From a virus, in the IMG/VR virus record IMGVR_UViG_3300026519_000008, positions 1 to 64,000 of that record: DNA of 64,000 nt. One strand, given 5' to 3'. Below the pieces are notes generated by a model. The model was not told the DNA's origin. It made no database searches and saw only the letters and a program-made list of their open reading frames with translations. Of this stretch, positions 21,369 to 29,247 are shown piece after piece (the stretch's first letter is position 1; every line of letters starts with the position of its first letter). The position numbers and the translations under genes were made by a program.

Positions 21369-21890
21369 CTATGCCTGGACCGCCACCTGCTTCCGAACCT
21401 TCCCCTTGGTCTTGGCGGGGGCCTTGGGCTTGGACCGGACCCTTACAGGGGCCCCGGCCTTCATCCCGGCTCGGATGATGGTCTCGATGAATTCGCACAC
21501 GCTGTGCAGTTCCCGCTCGATCCGAGCCGTGTTTTCCGACTCCACAGCCTTCCGCAGGGCCAGGAGCTTGCTGTAGTAGCTCTTCCCCCAATCCAGGTGC
21601 TCCTGGGGAAGCCTGCCGTTGGTCAGCTCCCGACCGACCCGGGGAATCCCACCGTGTGTCTTCTCCCCGTCCTGCTTCCCGTAGAGGAAAGCCTGAACGG
21701 ATGCCGGGACCTTGAACTTGTCAGCCCTGAGGGCTTTGTCCAGATCCCGCAGGGGGCGCTTGAAGTCATACAGCCACCCCCGAGCGAAGTACACATTGAT
21801 CTCCCCGCCCCAGGTTCCCTTTGTGGGGGGCTTGTTCGGGAGACCCGACAGAACCTCCGCCCGCTTCTCCACCGCCTTCTTGTCCGCCAT
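21369..21890 (-). CDS. Histone-H1-like basic protein (paralogue of 11607-12191)
   Basis: 173 residues from MADKKAVEKRAEVL; central domain INVYFARGWLYDFKRPLRDL and VPASVQAFLYGKQ aligns with the 11607 protein, and a Lys/Ala/Pro tail ends it (SKPKAPAKTKGKVRKQVAVQ). AAGGAGG precedes the ATG, with a GGGCC-ATAC-GGCCC stem-loop (21911-21924) and a strong promoter (21960-21989) upstream. Probably a DNA-binding protein. Confidence 0.7.
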   Translation of the reverse strand: MADKKAVEKRAEVLSGLPNKPPTKGTWGGEINVYFARGWLYDFKRPLRDLDKALRADKFKVPASVQAFLYGKQDGEKTHGGIPRVGRELTNGRLPQEHLDWGKSYYSKLLALRKAVESENTARIERELHSVCEFIETIIRAGMKAGAPVRVRSKPKAPAKTKGKVRKQVAVQA

Positions 21891-21959
21891 GCTACACCTC
21901 CTTGATGCTGGGGCCGTATGGCCCGCGTTTGAGGGGTTCCGCCAACCCCTAGTGTCCCC

Positions 21960-21989
21960 ATAATACAGGGGTACACTACCATTTGTCAA
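21960..21989 (-). promoter_or_regulatory. Promoter, TTGACA / 18 / TATTAT
   Basis: Minus strand: -35 at 21984-21989, -10 TATTAT at 21960-21965; drives the H1-like gene. Confidence 0.75.
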
Positions 21990-22138
21990 ACCTAAAATTG
22001 CTTGTGATTACTGCCTAACATCCCACTCATTTAGTGCCAACTGCTGCCATTCATCATCGGCCGACTCTTCACGCTCCACCTTACCCCCGCCCCCTTCTAC
22101 AGCCACCCCACACGTGTCCCAATCTTCAGCCTAGATTC

Positions 22139-22152
22139 TGAAATCAATTTCA
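22139..22152. repeat. 14-base motif copy 13
   Basis: Exact, orientation R; contains the TGA stop of the phosphoesterase. Confidence 0.9.
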
Positions 22153-22668
22153 CCCTCCTCGCAGACTTTTCTGCATGCAGAACTTTCTCAGATCAACCGG
22201 TCGGTACGTATGTTCGATAAACACCAACCAATGATTCTTATCTACCTCATCTACCTCCTCTTCTTCTACATGTCGGTGGTTGTTATTATGGAAATGCCCA
22301 TGAATGTTAACCACTCCTCCCCGCACATTGACCGGTCTATGAGAAAACACCAATGTCTTTCCAAACATACGTAACTGTAACCTATCCAGGACACACGACC
22401 ACCCACGACGGATGTACCAAGTAGGCGTCTTTCTGTCATGATTACCTCGAATCAACCAGCTCTTCCCCTTACAGACCTCCAAGAATCGCTCGTGCCACTC
22501 ACGATCATTTCCGAAACAAAAATCTCCAAGATGGGTCAACACATCGTCAGAGGAAATCAAGGCAGCTACTTGGTCAAAAATACGTCCCTCAAACCCAGAT
22601 GGGCGGTAACCACGCTCCACCAGCTTGGAATGACCGAAATGCGTATCAGCTATAATCCAATACTTCAC
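22150..22668 (-). CDS. Calcineurin-like metallophosphoesterase
   Basis: 172 residues with all five metallophosphoesterase motifs: DTHFGH (residues 8-13), HLGDFCFG, GNHD, FSHRP and NIHGHFH. Small single-domain members act as nucleases or phosphodiesterases; the substrate is unknown. A GCGTGGGGAAAGA element lies 47 bases upstream, and its stop is part of a 14-base motif copy. The stretch 22728-22850 has no gene. Confidence 0.85.
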   Translation of the reverse strand: MKYWIIADTHFGHSKLVERGYRPSGFEGRIFDQVAALISSDDVLTHLGDFCFGNDREWHERFLEVCKGKSWLIRGNHDRKTPTWYIRRGWSCVLDRLQLRMFGKTLVFSHRPVNVRGGVVNIHGHFHNNNHRHVEEEEVDEVDKNHWLVFIEHTYRPVDLRKFCMQKSLRGG

Positions 22669-22714
22669 TCCAGTGTCTCCTAACTAACGGACGATGCCCG
22701 TTGAAAACTGCCTC

Positions 22715-22727
22715 GCGTGGGGAAAGA
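22715..22727 (-). repeat. GCGTGGGGAAAGA element, copy 8
   Basis: Upstream of the phosphoesterase gene. Confidence 0.85.
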
Positions 22728-22850
22728 TTCCTGCCCAAAATAGCCTCCCAACACCGCTAGGGTATACATGTGAGAGTGCAAATTTGCCCCGGCAAGGCGT
22801 GTAAAAAGAAAACCCCTAACCCAACCCCACCCACAGCACAAGTAAGTCGC

Positions 22851-23123
22851 TTAAACCTCGACCACATTATTCAAAGCCGCAGCCTCTCGAAGCGCCCTAA
22901 ATACAGCCAGAATATCTGTGATCAACAAGATACTACGCAGCAACTCTTCCTCAGCCTCCAAGACGTAATGTGGCTGGATAGGCTGCCTAAGAGACAAAGC
23001 CACATTCACATGCGTAGTCAATTCGGTGACTAACTCCAACGCATCTACTGCCCCATCCAAAGAATTAGGAATCGACCTGAGCAGCTCCAAGATCACTTCA
23101 TACTGATCATCCGGCACAATCAT
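22851..23123 (-). CDS. Hypothetical helical protein
   Basis: 90 residues, all-helical and acidic (DQYEVILELLRSIPNSLDGA). AAGGAGG precedes the ATG. No family recognised. Confidence 0.55.
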   Translation of the reverse strand: MIVPDDQYEVILELLRSIPNSLDGAVDALELVTELTTHVNVALSLRQPIQPHYVLEAEEELLRSILLITDILAVFRALREAAALNNVVEV

Positions 23124-23301
23124 TGCGATCCTCCTTAACTGTCACCCGTCGCTGCCCACCAGGCCGCACATGTCCACACCGTGGACACGGCTTCCCAAGA
23201 ATGTAACGCTGCGCCGGACGTCTATGCGGATCAATTTGAGCCAGCCCACAGCGCTCACAGTAAACAGTATACTTGTCCTCCAACAATGCTCTACTTCCCA
23301 T
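23107..23301 (-). CDS. Zinc-ribbon protein
   Basis: 64 residues; CERCG and CPRCG form a zinc ribbon. The start follows the previous stop by two bases with a weak ribosome site. Function unknown. Confidence 0.55.
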   Translation of the reverse strand: MGSRALLEDKYTVYCERCGLAQIDPHRRPAQRYILGKPCPRCGHVRPGGQRRVTVKEDRNDCAG

Positions 23302-23303
23302 GA

Positions 23304-23501
23304 TTACACCTGCTTCCCGTAAGACACTCGGTAGTAATCACCACAATCGGCCACAACCACCTGGAACCCACACGTCTTAAGATCCCTCGGAATCGACCTC
23401 ATCCCAAGACGATACGCTCCCTTCCGAGTCACTTTAACCGGTCTCCAGTTTTTGTCACGAGCATAATCAAGCCCAAACATCACATGTTTACGCCGCTCCA
23501 T
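23304..23501 (-). CDS. Hypothetical protein
   Basis: 65 residues from MERRKHVMFGLDYARD; the ATG overlaps the previous stop (TGATG). Contains GMRSIPRDLKTCGFQVVV. No family recognised. Confidence 0.5.
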   Translation of the reverse strand: MERRKHVMFGLDYARDKNWRPVKVTRKGAYRLGMRSIPRDLKTCGFQVVVADCGDYYRVSYGKQV

Positions 23502-23728
23502 CAGCAGATACCCCCAAGAATGAGACAACTGATCACAGTACGCTTCTCGCACTCCTCACACCAACCAGCCCTCTGATCCGGCTCCACGTCAGTAGAGTAA
23601 CCACAGTACGGACAGATACCAGGGACCACTGAGTCGAACACAGCCTCCCGCAACATCTCCTCCACGTCCGTACCCCAATCCTCAGCCAACTGCTCCAAAA
23701 GCTCGTCTGCCGTCCGCCGCTTCGCCAT
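23501..23728 (-). CDS. Zinc-ribbon protein
   Basis: 75 residues from MAKRRTADELLEQLAEDWG; an N-terminal helix, then CPYCG and CEEC. AAGGAGG precedes the ATG. Typical small phage zinc-ribbon protein; function unknown. Confidence 0.6.
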   Translation of the reverse strand: MAKRRTADELLEQLAEDWGTDVEEMLREAVFDSVVPGICPYCGYSTDVEPDQRAGWCEECEKRTVISCLILGGIC

Positions 23729-23738
23729 GACTACCTCC

Positions 23739-23963
23739 TTAGAGCCACTCACGAAAAACAAGATACGTAGTACCGCCGATGTCCACCACGTCACACAAAG
23801 CCCGATTCGTGTGATATACCGAATACGCCCCCTTGTGCATCACGTGAGTGTTTTCGGTAACCACTACCACCTGACCGTTCTCCCGCACACTCTCTATAGA
23901 GGCACGATCCAAGAACATCAGAGTGGCTGGAAATACCGTCTGCCCAACCTCGAATCTAGACAT
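23739..23963 (-). CDS. Hypothetical protein
   Basis: 74 residues from MSRFEVGQTVFPATL, beta-type (NGQVVVVTENTHVMH). GAGG lies six bases before this ATG; it overlaps the previous gene. No family recognised. Confidence 0.5.
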   Translation of the reverse strand: MSRFEVGQTVFPATLMFLDRASIESVRENGQVVVVTENTHVMHKGAYSVYHTNRALCDVVDIGGTTYLVFREWL

Positions 23964-24312
23964 CGGCATCCTCAATAATCGGGCGCAGCTCTATCACCAC
24001 AGTGTGGGTCCGAGCCGCAGCTTCCAGTAAATCCCCAAGCGTAAGATCCAGTACCGCCTGACTAGCAGCAGGTACTACCTGAATGGGACCATTCTCATTA
24101 TCAGCCCGCTGCCCCAGCAGATCCGTCAAGCACCGTCGGCACTCAACCTTAGCCTGATCCTGTGTCCACCGATGAACCTCTTCGGAAAGCTTCCGCCCAC
24201 ACAACGCCACTCCAATTTCTGGGTCTGGTAGGTAGTGGGTTTTTGGGCGATACCCCACCTTCCCACGCTTCCGTTGATACTTCTTTGGGATACCAAGATA
24301 CTCACTTTGCAT
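23956..24312 (-). CDS. Hypothetical protein with a CxxC pair
   Basis: 118 residues from MQSEYLGIPKKYQRKRG; VECRRCLTDLL with earlier GVALCGRKL may bind metal. The start overlaps the upstream gene. Function unknown. Confidence 0.55.
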   Translation of the reverse strand: MQSEYLGIPKKYQRKRGKVGYRPKTHYLPDPEIGVALCGRKLSEEVHRWTQDQAKVECRRCLTDLLGQRADNENGPIQVVPAASQAVLDLTLGDLLEAAARTHTVVIELRPIIEDADV

Positions 24313-24655
24313 GCTTAGCAGCCTCCACCAGCTTGTCGTACTCCTCCTTGTCCATCCACAGCCTCCGATAGATCTCAGCCAGAATCTTGGCAGCCTTGTT
24401 ACCCTCCTCCTCTCCACCGTCATCAATCACAGCGTGGACATAGGCCGCCGTAAATTCATGCTCCACCCGCCTGGCCAGCTCCTCGAAAGCCATTTCCCGA
24501 ATGGCCACAGGAACACCCCAACTCCTCTTCTCATCCGAGTAGTCCCAGACGAACTGAGCCTTCACCCCAAGCTTGGTGACTTCGTCCAGCCACCCCTGAG
24601 GCACCGCCCAATCGAACTTCCTGAGTCCCACATACTTTCCAAGATCGTGTGTCAT
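24302..24655 (-). CDS. Hypothetical protein
   Basis: 117 residues from MTHDLGKYVGLRKFDWAV; helical C-terminal half. ACAGGAGG precedes the ATG, which overlaps the stop of the mini membrane gene (ATGA). No family recognised. Confidence 0.6.
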   Translation of the reverse strand: MTHDLGKYVGLRKFDWAVPQGWLDEVTKLGVKAQFVWDYSDEKRSWGVPVAIREMAFEELARRVEHEFTAAYVHAVIDDGGEEEGNKAAKILAEIYRRLWMDKEEYDKLVEAAKHAK

Positions 24656-24780
24656 GCTGTCCTCCTGTCCACCCATTCCAGGACTGTCACAACCGCAGCC
24701 TCCAACACGCCCAGCAGCACCACCCCAACTCCTAGGGCCGCCAGAACGCATAGGAACAACACCAGGTCTTCCACTGTCAT
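24652..24780 (-). CDS. Mini membrane protein, 42 residues
   Basis: MTVEDLVLFLCVLAALGVGV continues VLLGVLEAAVVTVLEWVDRR: one long transmembrane helix with a charged end. TAAGGAG lies six bases before the ATG, which overlaps the upstream stop; its own TGA overlaps the next ATG. This coupling on both sides supports a real gene. Confidence 0.6.
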   Translation of the reverse strand: MTVEDLVLFLCVLAALGVGVVLLGVLEAAVVTVLEWVDRRTA

Positions 24781-24986
24781 CCGACACTCCTTAGTCTCTG
24801 TGGAATCCTCGCAGATGAAATTGATTTCACCTGCCCCATCCCATGTCTGATGAAGATCATAGGATCTACCAGTCCAGCCCGACTACAACAGTAGTGGGCA
24901 AACGCCTGCCGCCTCTCACTGAGTGGAACCCCCAGCCTGTCAATCTGCTGGTAGATTTCCCGGGCGGTGAGTTTACACCCCCTCAT
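24777..24986 (-). CDS. Hypothetical protein
   Basis: 69 residues from MRGCKLTAREIYQQIDRLG; helical N-terminus. GQVKSISSARI is encoded across a 14-base motif copy (24816-24829). No family recognised. Confidence 0.5.
   Translation of the reverse strand: MRGCKLTAREIYQQIDRLGVPLSERRQAFAHYCCSRAGLVDPMIFIRHGMGQVKSISSARIPQRLRSVG
24816..24829. repeat. 14-base motif copy 14
   Basis: Exact, orientation F; inside 24777-24986. Confidence 0.9.
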
Positions 24987-24988
24987 GG

Positions 24989-25321
24989 CTAATCCGCCCA
25001 CACTACGCGGACAGCCCTAAACACCGAGTCACAGATACGATGGTTGGTCCGCTCCTGAGCCCCACCACTGTGAGTCCCAATGATGTCGCCAACCAGCATG
25101 TACCGCAGAAAACCCCTTGCGTTGCTGGAAAGTTTGAGTGCCTGGTAGTCATGCTCAGACACCGGGGGCCCGAGCACGGACAGCCGAGTGCCGACTGTCG
25201 CCACTAGCCGACCGGCCTTGTGACGCATCTTGAGGGTCAGCTCCGTCCGAATCGCTCGATCCCTCTTGAGCCTGGAAACGATTTGCCTGGTGGTGGGATA
25301 CTGTGCCTGTTGGAGTCTCAT
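24989..25321 (-). CDS. Hypothetical basic protein
   Basis: 110 residues (MRLQQAQYPTTRQIVSRLKR). CAGGAGG precedes the ATG; a GGCCCC-type stem-loop and a GTTACA/18/TATCCT promoter (25374-25403) lie upstream. No family recognised. Confidence 0.6.
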   Translation of the reverse strand: MRLQQAQYPTTRQIVSRLKRDRAIRTELTLKMRHKAGRLVATVGTRLSVLGPPVSEHDYQALKLSSNARGFLRYMLVGDIIGTHSGGAQERTNHRICDSVFRAVRVVWAD

Positions 25322-25373
25322 GACCGCGTCCTCCTGTGGCTGTGGCCCCTGGGGGCCGTTTGATGATGGTCAA

Positions 25374-25403
25374 AGGATACCCCCACCCCTACGGTCATGT
25401 AAC
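25374..25403 (-). promoter_or_regulatory. Promoter, GTTACA / 18 / TATCCT
   Basis: Minus strand: GGGAGTTACA, 18-base spacer with GGGGTGG, then TATCCT; variant of the GATACA class. The rest of 25404-25580 is non-coding and ends in a GCGTGGGGAAAGA element. Confidence 0.5.
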
Positions 25404-25564
25404 TCCCAAAATAGAAGAAAATTACGCCGTACAGCTCACCCAATATCTAAATTTTTCTACGGCAGAATCCAAACTAACCTGGCGACCAGCCGCCACGAGA
25501 CCGCCACAGCAAAACTTTTAGAACGAAACAATCCACGCGCTAACGATTACCAGAACCAGCTGTC

Positions 25565-25577
25565 GCGTGGGGAAAGA
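25565..25577 (-). repeat. GCGTGGGGAAAGA element, copy 9
   Basis: Three bases after the stop of the secreted nuclease-like gene. Confidence 0.85.
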
Positions 25578-25580
25578 CTA

Positions 25581-25973
25581 CTACTTGAACATCACCCATA
25601 AATCCACGCTGTCACAGGTATCCCCCCTCTTTACACACACCGCCTCTAATGTAGAAACCAGACGTTCCACATATTTCTGGTCTCTAATCGGGTCTTCGAT
25701 AATCAGAACAATGCCCGGCCTCAGCCCCAGCATTTCCGCATAGTGAATCGACTGACCCACAGCCTCAGCCCACTTGTCCGCAAAATCAAACTCAATGGCA
25801 TAACCACGAGCCACACAGTCAGCTCGTGTGCCATCCTCCAGCCGCACTTCCGTCTCGCCCCCAACCGCCGAACACCACTTCTCCTGGTAATAGCGTTCGT
25901 GGTTGGCCCGCCCCGCAAAAGCCGCCGACGCCACAATCAACACAAGCAAACTTGCTAATCTAAGACTCTTCAC
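25581..25973 (-). CDS. Secreted PD-(D/E)XK nuclease-like protein
   Basis: 130 residues. Signal peptide LRLASLLVLIVASAAFAG, then RYYQEKWCSAVGGETEVRL, RADCV, AIEFDFADKWAEAVGQSIHY and PGIVLIIED, a pattern seen in bacterial secreted proteins with a D...ExD...K nuclease-like core. GTG start with AAGGAGG upstream. Export to the periplasm or outside is inferred; nuclease activity is not proven. Confidence 0.65.
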   Translation of the reverse strand: MKSLRLASLLVLIVASAAFAGRANHERYYQEKWCSAVGGETEVRLEDGTRADCVARGYAIEFDFADKWAEAVGQSIHYAEMLGLRPGIVLIIEDPIRDQKYVERLVSTLEAVCVKRGDTCDSVDLWVMFK

Positions 25974-26259
25974 GTTTAGCCTCCTTCCACTCTGACAGAG
26001 TGGGCATCCAGTATTCTTTGAGTGTCACAGGACCACGGCGTGTCATGATGGTCGTATACCTGTCCATTACAGGAAGCCCCATCTGACGCAAATCAAACAC
26101 GCGGGCCGGGAGATTAAAGATCCCATAATCTAAAAGCGCGGTAGCCCTGTTTACATGCTCCCCCCGCCTTAATGCCCGCAGAAGAGCCTCAGTCTGAGAG
26201 ACCGAATCATCAATCTCAGCCTCCACCACCTGGATGTCTCCGTCCTTGTCCACACCCAT
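25960..26259 (-). CDS. Helix-turn-helix protein preceded by the 14-base motif
   Basis: 99 residues from MGVDKDGDIQVVEAEIDD. SQTEALLRALRRGEHVNRAT then LLDYGIFNLPARVFDLRQMG matches the phage winged-helix HTH_39 pattern. CGGAG precedes the ATG, and a 14-base motif copy (26275-26288) lies 15 bases upstream. It is one of the few clear DNA-binding regulators in the window, so it may bind that motif and regulate itself. Confidence 0.7.
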   Translation of the reverse strand: MGVDKDGDIQVVEAEIDDSVSQTEALLRALRRGEHVNRATALLDYGIFNLPARVFDLRQMGLPVMDRYTTIMTRRGPVTLKEYWMPTLSEWKEAKREES

Positions 26260-26425
26260 CGCACCACTCCGAGTTGAAATCAATTTCAACCCCACATCCC
26301 CGACAGACGGCCGATACATCGGTTAAGGGCGTTGCCGCATTCTCCATATGAACGTCCCTGCATATATCCCGACCACCCAACCACCGCATCTCAGCCAACA
26401 TCGCCTCACGATCTTGCCAGTGCAT
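26216..26425 (-). CDS. Zinc-ribbon protein
   Basis: 69 residues from MHWQDREAMLAEMRWLGG; CRGCG and CDGCG form a zinc ribbon. The 14-base motif encodes VEIDFNSE between the Cys pairs. It overlaps the next gene by 44 bases. Function unknown. Confidence 0.55.
   Translation of the reverse strand: MHWQDREAMLAEMRWLGGRDICRDVHMENAATPLTDVSAVCRGCGVEIDFNSEWCDGCGQGRRHPGGGG
26275..26288. repeat. 14-base motif copy 15
   Basis: Exact, orientation R; directly before the helix-turn-helix gene start, inside 26216-26425. Confidence 0.9.
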
Positions 26426-26684
26426 AAGTATCTCCTTCAAATTCCCAGCATTGTGCGTGACGTATGTACCACTCCTGAAGTTTCAAACAACGAAGGGCCC
26501 ACAGAACGGGCCCCCTACTAAAATATGCACGTCCAGCATTAACCGACCTTACTAAATCAACCCCCTGCTCCCATTTAAGACCACAGTTGAACTCAGAATA
26601 GAATTCTCCACAAACACAACTAACCTCATCCACCCACCACCCAGGCGATACAGGCTTAGGTATCTTGACATTAACCGAAGGCAT
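26406..26684 (-). CDS. Hypothetical protein
   Basis: 92 residues (MPSVNVKIPKPVSPGWWVDE) with CVCGEFYSEFNCG, maybe metal-binding. AAGGTG precedes the ATG. No family recognised. Confidence 0.5.
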   Translation of the reverse strand: MPSVNVKIPKPVSPGWWVDEVSCVCGEFYSEFNCGLKWEQGVDLVRSVNAGRAYFSRGPVLWALRCLKLQEWYIRHAQCWEFEGDTYALARS

Positions 26685-26686
26685 AG

Positions 26687-27361
26687 CTACACCTTAAACA
26701 AACTTGGCAGAGCCTCCTGGAATCTAGCCTGGAGAGGCTCAAGAAGAGCCCGGATCTGAGGATGAGCAGCCTGTGTACATCTAAGTGAAAAGATATGACG
26801 CCATTCTCTAATATTGGCCGTCATGATGATCTCTGTCTTCAGTGAATTAGGCAGCACTGACCGAGCCTCCTGCGGAGACCAACCTTCGTCCAGCAGCATC
26901 AAGTAATTTTTTTCTGCAGCAAGCATGCCACCTACCCAGCAAGACGCTGTCAGATCAGTTCTTAGCGCACTGCCCTCGTAAAGTACATGACCGTCAGGGC
27001 CCATACTATACTCACCCAAGGGTAACACTTGCTCAAGATGGACCGGTCTGATAATGCTGAGGCCATGCTTGTACCTACAATACCGAGTGCTCTCCTGAGA
27101 ATACGACGCAAGACGATGCCTCACCAACTCGTGGGTGACTCCTCTGTCAGTAACAAAACACACTGTAAAATTGACATGCTCTATCACACTATGATGCCCA
27201 GACCGAACGATCTTCCTAACAAAATCTTCTGGGTAACCCTTAGACTCACTCTGGTAACACACTCTTCCCGCCTGCTCGATCAATTTAACTAGACGCTTAG
27301 GCTCACCAAACTCTTCCAGATTGGGGTATAAAATCTCAAACGACTGAGGCATCAAGTACAT
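26687..27361 (-). CDS. thyX: FAD-dependent thymidylate synthase ThyX
   Basis: 224 residues, the normal ThyX length. The signature RHRxxSxxxxSxR is RHRLASYSQESTR at residues 81-93, and HHSVIEH precedes it. It makes dTMP from dUMP with methylene-THF, FAD and NADPH, supplying thymidine for phage replication. ATG with AAGGAG five bases upstream, overlapping the previous stop (TGATG). Confidence 0.92.
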   Translation of the reverse strand: MYLMPQSFEILYPNLEEFGEPKRLVKLIEQAGRVCYQSESKGYPEDFVRKIVRSGHHSVIEHVNFTVCFVTDRGVTHELVRHRLASYSQESTRYCRYKHGLSIIRPVHLEQVLPLGEYSMGPDGHVLYEGSALRTDLTASCWVGGMLAAEKNYLMLLDEGWSPQEARSVLPNSLKTEIIMTANIREWRHIFSLRCTQAAHPQIRALLEPLQARFQEALPSLFKV

Positions 27362-27567
27362 CACTTCTCCTTGTCAGGCTTTACCACCACCGCCACACAT
27401 CTCACTTTAAAAAGTAAAGTTTCATTGTCGTCATAGCATACGTCCCACGCCGTACACAGCCCCCCGTCCAACTCCCCAGGAAGATGGGGCTCTGCGTGGG
27501 CACAATATGGACACCTTGGATCGTCAGCATTGATACATCTGACCTTATGACGCCTACTCCTCGCCAT
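27361..27567 (-). CDS. Small Cys-containing protein
   Basis: 68 residues from MARSRRHKVRCINADD; CPYCAHAEPH and GLCTAWDVCYD suggest a metal site. GGAGG precedes the ATG. Coupled to thyX. Function unknown. Confidence 0.55.
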   Translation of the reverse strand: MARSRRHKVRCINADDPRCPYCAHAEPHLPGELDGGLCTAWDVCYDDNETLLFKVRCVAVVVKPDKEK

Positions 27568-27739
27568 CATCACCCTCCACCGGTTTTGCTACCAAAGCAA
27601 AGTACGCCGTCTTAGGCTCCGGCCCGGGTAAATACACCGGCCACACTGCTCCTGACAAAATCTCCCAACCATTCTCCTCCGCAGTATCCCGCACAGCCTT
27701 ATCCGACTCACCTTGAATAATCGCCAAATCTGTTCTCAT
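27554..27739 (-). CDS. Hypothetical protein
   Basis: 61 residues from MRTDLAIIQGESDKAVRDTA; acidic end (EGDDGEE). GAGG precedes the ATG. No family recognised. Confidence 0.45.
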   Translation of the reverse strand: MRTDLAIIQGESDKAVRDTAEENGWEILSGAVWPVYLPGPEPKTAYFALVAKPVEGDDGEE

Positions 27740-27749
27740 CCAAACCACC

Positions 27750-28052
27750 TCATTTGATCGTCCAGGCCACAGACAAAAACACCTTCTCCCTCAGCTTCTT
27801 CTTAGCCGTTTTATCCCAATACCGATACAACTCTACCAATTTTGGGATGGACTCTGCCATCGACAACGATTTATTCAATTGAACCAAAGCACATAACACG
27901 CCGTCCACGTCCGTGTAAGCCTCCAACGTAATCCCTACTAGAGCATCCCCGAAAATAGCCTTGGCTTTCTCCTCGAATTTCATCAATGGATCTGCCAAAG
28001 CACGATGCTCAGACAGAAAAGCAACCACCGCATCTCTGTCACGTGTACGCAT
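27750..28052 (-). CDS. Hypothetical protein
   Basis: 100 residues (MRTRDRDAVVAFLSEHRALA), ending LREKVFLSVAWTIK; a mixed alpha/beta fold (GITLEAYTDVDGVLCALVQL). Weak ribosome site. No family recognised. Confidence 0.5.
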   Translation of the reverse strand: MRTRDRDAVVAFLSEHRALADPLMKFEEKAKAIFGDALVGITLEAYTDVDGVLCALVQLNKSLSMAESIPKLVELYRYWDKTAKKKLREKVFLSVAWTIK

Positions 28053-28057
28053 AGTAA

Positions 28058-28312
28058 TTACGTTCCATGCCGCAGATTATCCGCCTCTCGTCGAATCAGC
28101 CCATTGACCAGACTGTCAAAATCAAACTTTGCCCCAGGAATCGACGAGATATGACCCTCCAAAAACTCAAGAGCCTCCATAGTCTGACCAGTCAATGTGA
28201 CTGACCGCTGTACAGCCCGCCTCCGCCGAGGCATCTTGTTCTTACGAATTGCCTTGGGCTTAACAACCTCAGTTTTGGCCACAGCGTCACTCGACTTCAC
28301 AGGCTTGGTCAT
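28058..28312 (-). CDS. Basic hypothetical protein
   Basis: 84 residues from MTKPVKSSDAVAKTEVVKPK; Lys/Arg-rich N-terminus (RKNKMPRRRRAVQRS) then a helical region (TMEALEFLEGHISSIPG). Possibly DNA-binding, ribbon-helix-helix-like. AAAAGGAG precedes the ATG. Confidence 0.5.
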   Translation of the reverse strand: MTKPVKSSDAVAKTEVVKPKAIRKNKMPRRRRAVQRSVTLTGQTMEALEFLEGHISSIPGAKFDFDSLVNGLIRREADNLRHGT

Positions 28313-28616
28313 TGCCATTCTCCTTTTTGCAAATAGTCCCACCACACGAACACCGAACCCCCAAAGGCTCAGCGTCCTTCCCAGACGGAATCCTCAAAGT
28401 CTGAAGATCATAACAAAGCTGCAACGCTCTGCTAATACAAACATGGGAAATACCCAGGTCTACATTACGCCAGCCCTCATGCAAACTCTCCATCCACCCA
28501 TTCTTCATCAAAAACTTCCGACGTTCTCTGTCCATATCAGGCAGAGGGAAGCTTCTCCGCTTTCTGCCCTTTTTCACCCTCCCAGGAACAATCATCCTCT
28601 TCTTTACAGGACTCAT
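28287..28616 (-). CDS. Hypothetical protein with a Cys cluster
   Basis: 109 residues (MSPVKKRMIVPGRVKKGRKR), basic start and CSCGGTIC near the end. GGGAGG precedes the ATG. Function unknown. Confidence 0.5.
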   Translation of the reverse strand: MSPVKKRMIVPGRVKKGRKRRSFPLPDMDRERRKFLMKNGWMESLHEGWRNVDLGISHVCISRALQLCYDLQTLRIPSGKDAEPLGVRCSCGGTICKKENGNDQACEVE

Positions 28617-28829
28617 TCACACCTCCCATCTAAACAATTTTGCACAAAACCGAAAGCTCCGCTTATGCAGAAGCTTAATCAATACCCTATGACGCTCACG
28701 TAAGTATTTATGAGAACCAATCAGTGCTTCCAGTGCAGTCTCTTCCGTGAACACATTATGGGCCTGCTTCATCCCTATGCTTTTGAAATACTCCAACACT
28801 GGAGTTTTAGCGTCACCACCGTCAATCAT
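28617..28829 (-). CDS. Hypothetical basic protein
   Basis: 70 residues from MIDGGDAKTPVLEYFKSIG; basic C-terminus (HRVLIKLLHKRSFRFCAKL). GGAG precedes the ATG. No family recognised. Confidence 0.5.
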   Translation of the reverse strand: MIDGGDAKTPVLEYFKSIGMKQAHNVFTEETALEALIGSHKYLRERHRVLIKLLHKRSFRFCAKLFRWEV

Positions 28830-29238
28830 CGTACTCTCCAAGCTTGGCCTTTACCTGCCGTCTGAATTCCTCATCAGCTGCGACCAAATAACCCCCACCC
28901 CACCGTCCGTACTTGTCCAAAAACACCATTACGTTGTGCCTGTCCTTCTCATCAAAGACCTCCCGCAACCGCTCTCTTGAAAACCGAAGAACATCCTCGC
29001 CCCCAACACCGACAATGTGGAAGCACTGACTCAAAGCATGCGCCAGCTCCAACAACACACCCTGACGCATCAAGTCAAGTCCTTCAAAAAACTTGTCCCG
29101 ACCGATGCGGTCATGGGTCATATTACGCCCAACGCTGCCCAACGCATCCAGCATACTATTGATCTCCAACCATACCCTGGACAATCTCAGGACATTCTGT
29201 TCCGCCTCTTTGATCGGGTCCCAATTCTCACCATTCAT
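28822..29238 (-). CDS. Hypothetical helical protein
   Basis: 138 residues, helical and charged (RDKFFEGLDLMRQGVLLEL). AGGAGGCGGCT precedes the ATG. Next to the UvrD-like helicase; no family recognised. Confidence 0.6.
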   Translation of the reverse strand: MNGENWDPIKEAEQNVLRLSRVWLEINSMLDALGSVGRNMTHDRIGRDKFFEGLDLMRQGVLLELAHALSQCFHIVGVGGEDVLRFSRERLREVFDEKDRHNVMVFLDKYGRWGGGYLVAADEEFRRQVKAKLGEYDD

Positions 29239-29247
29239 AGCCGCCTC

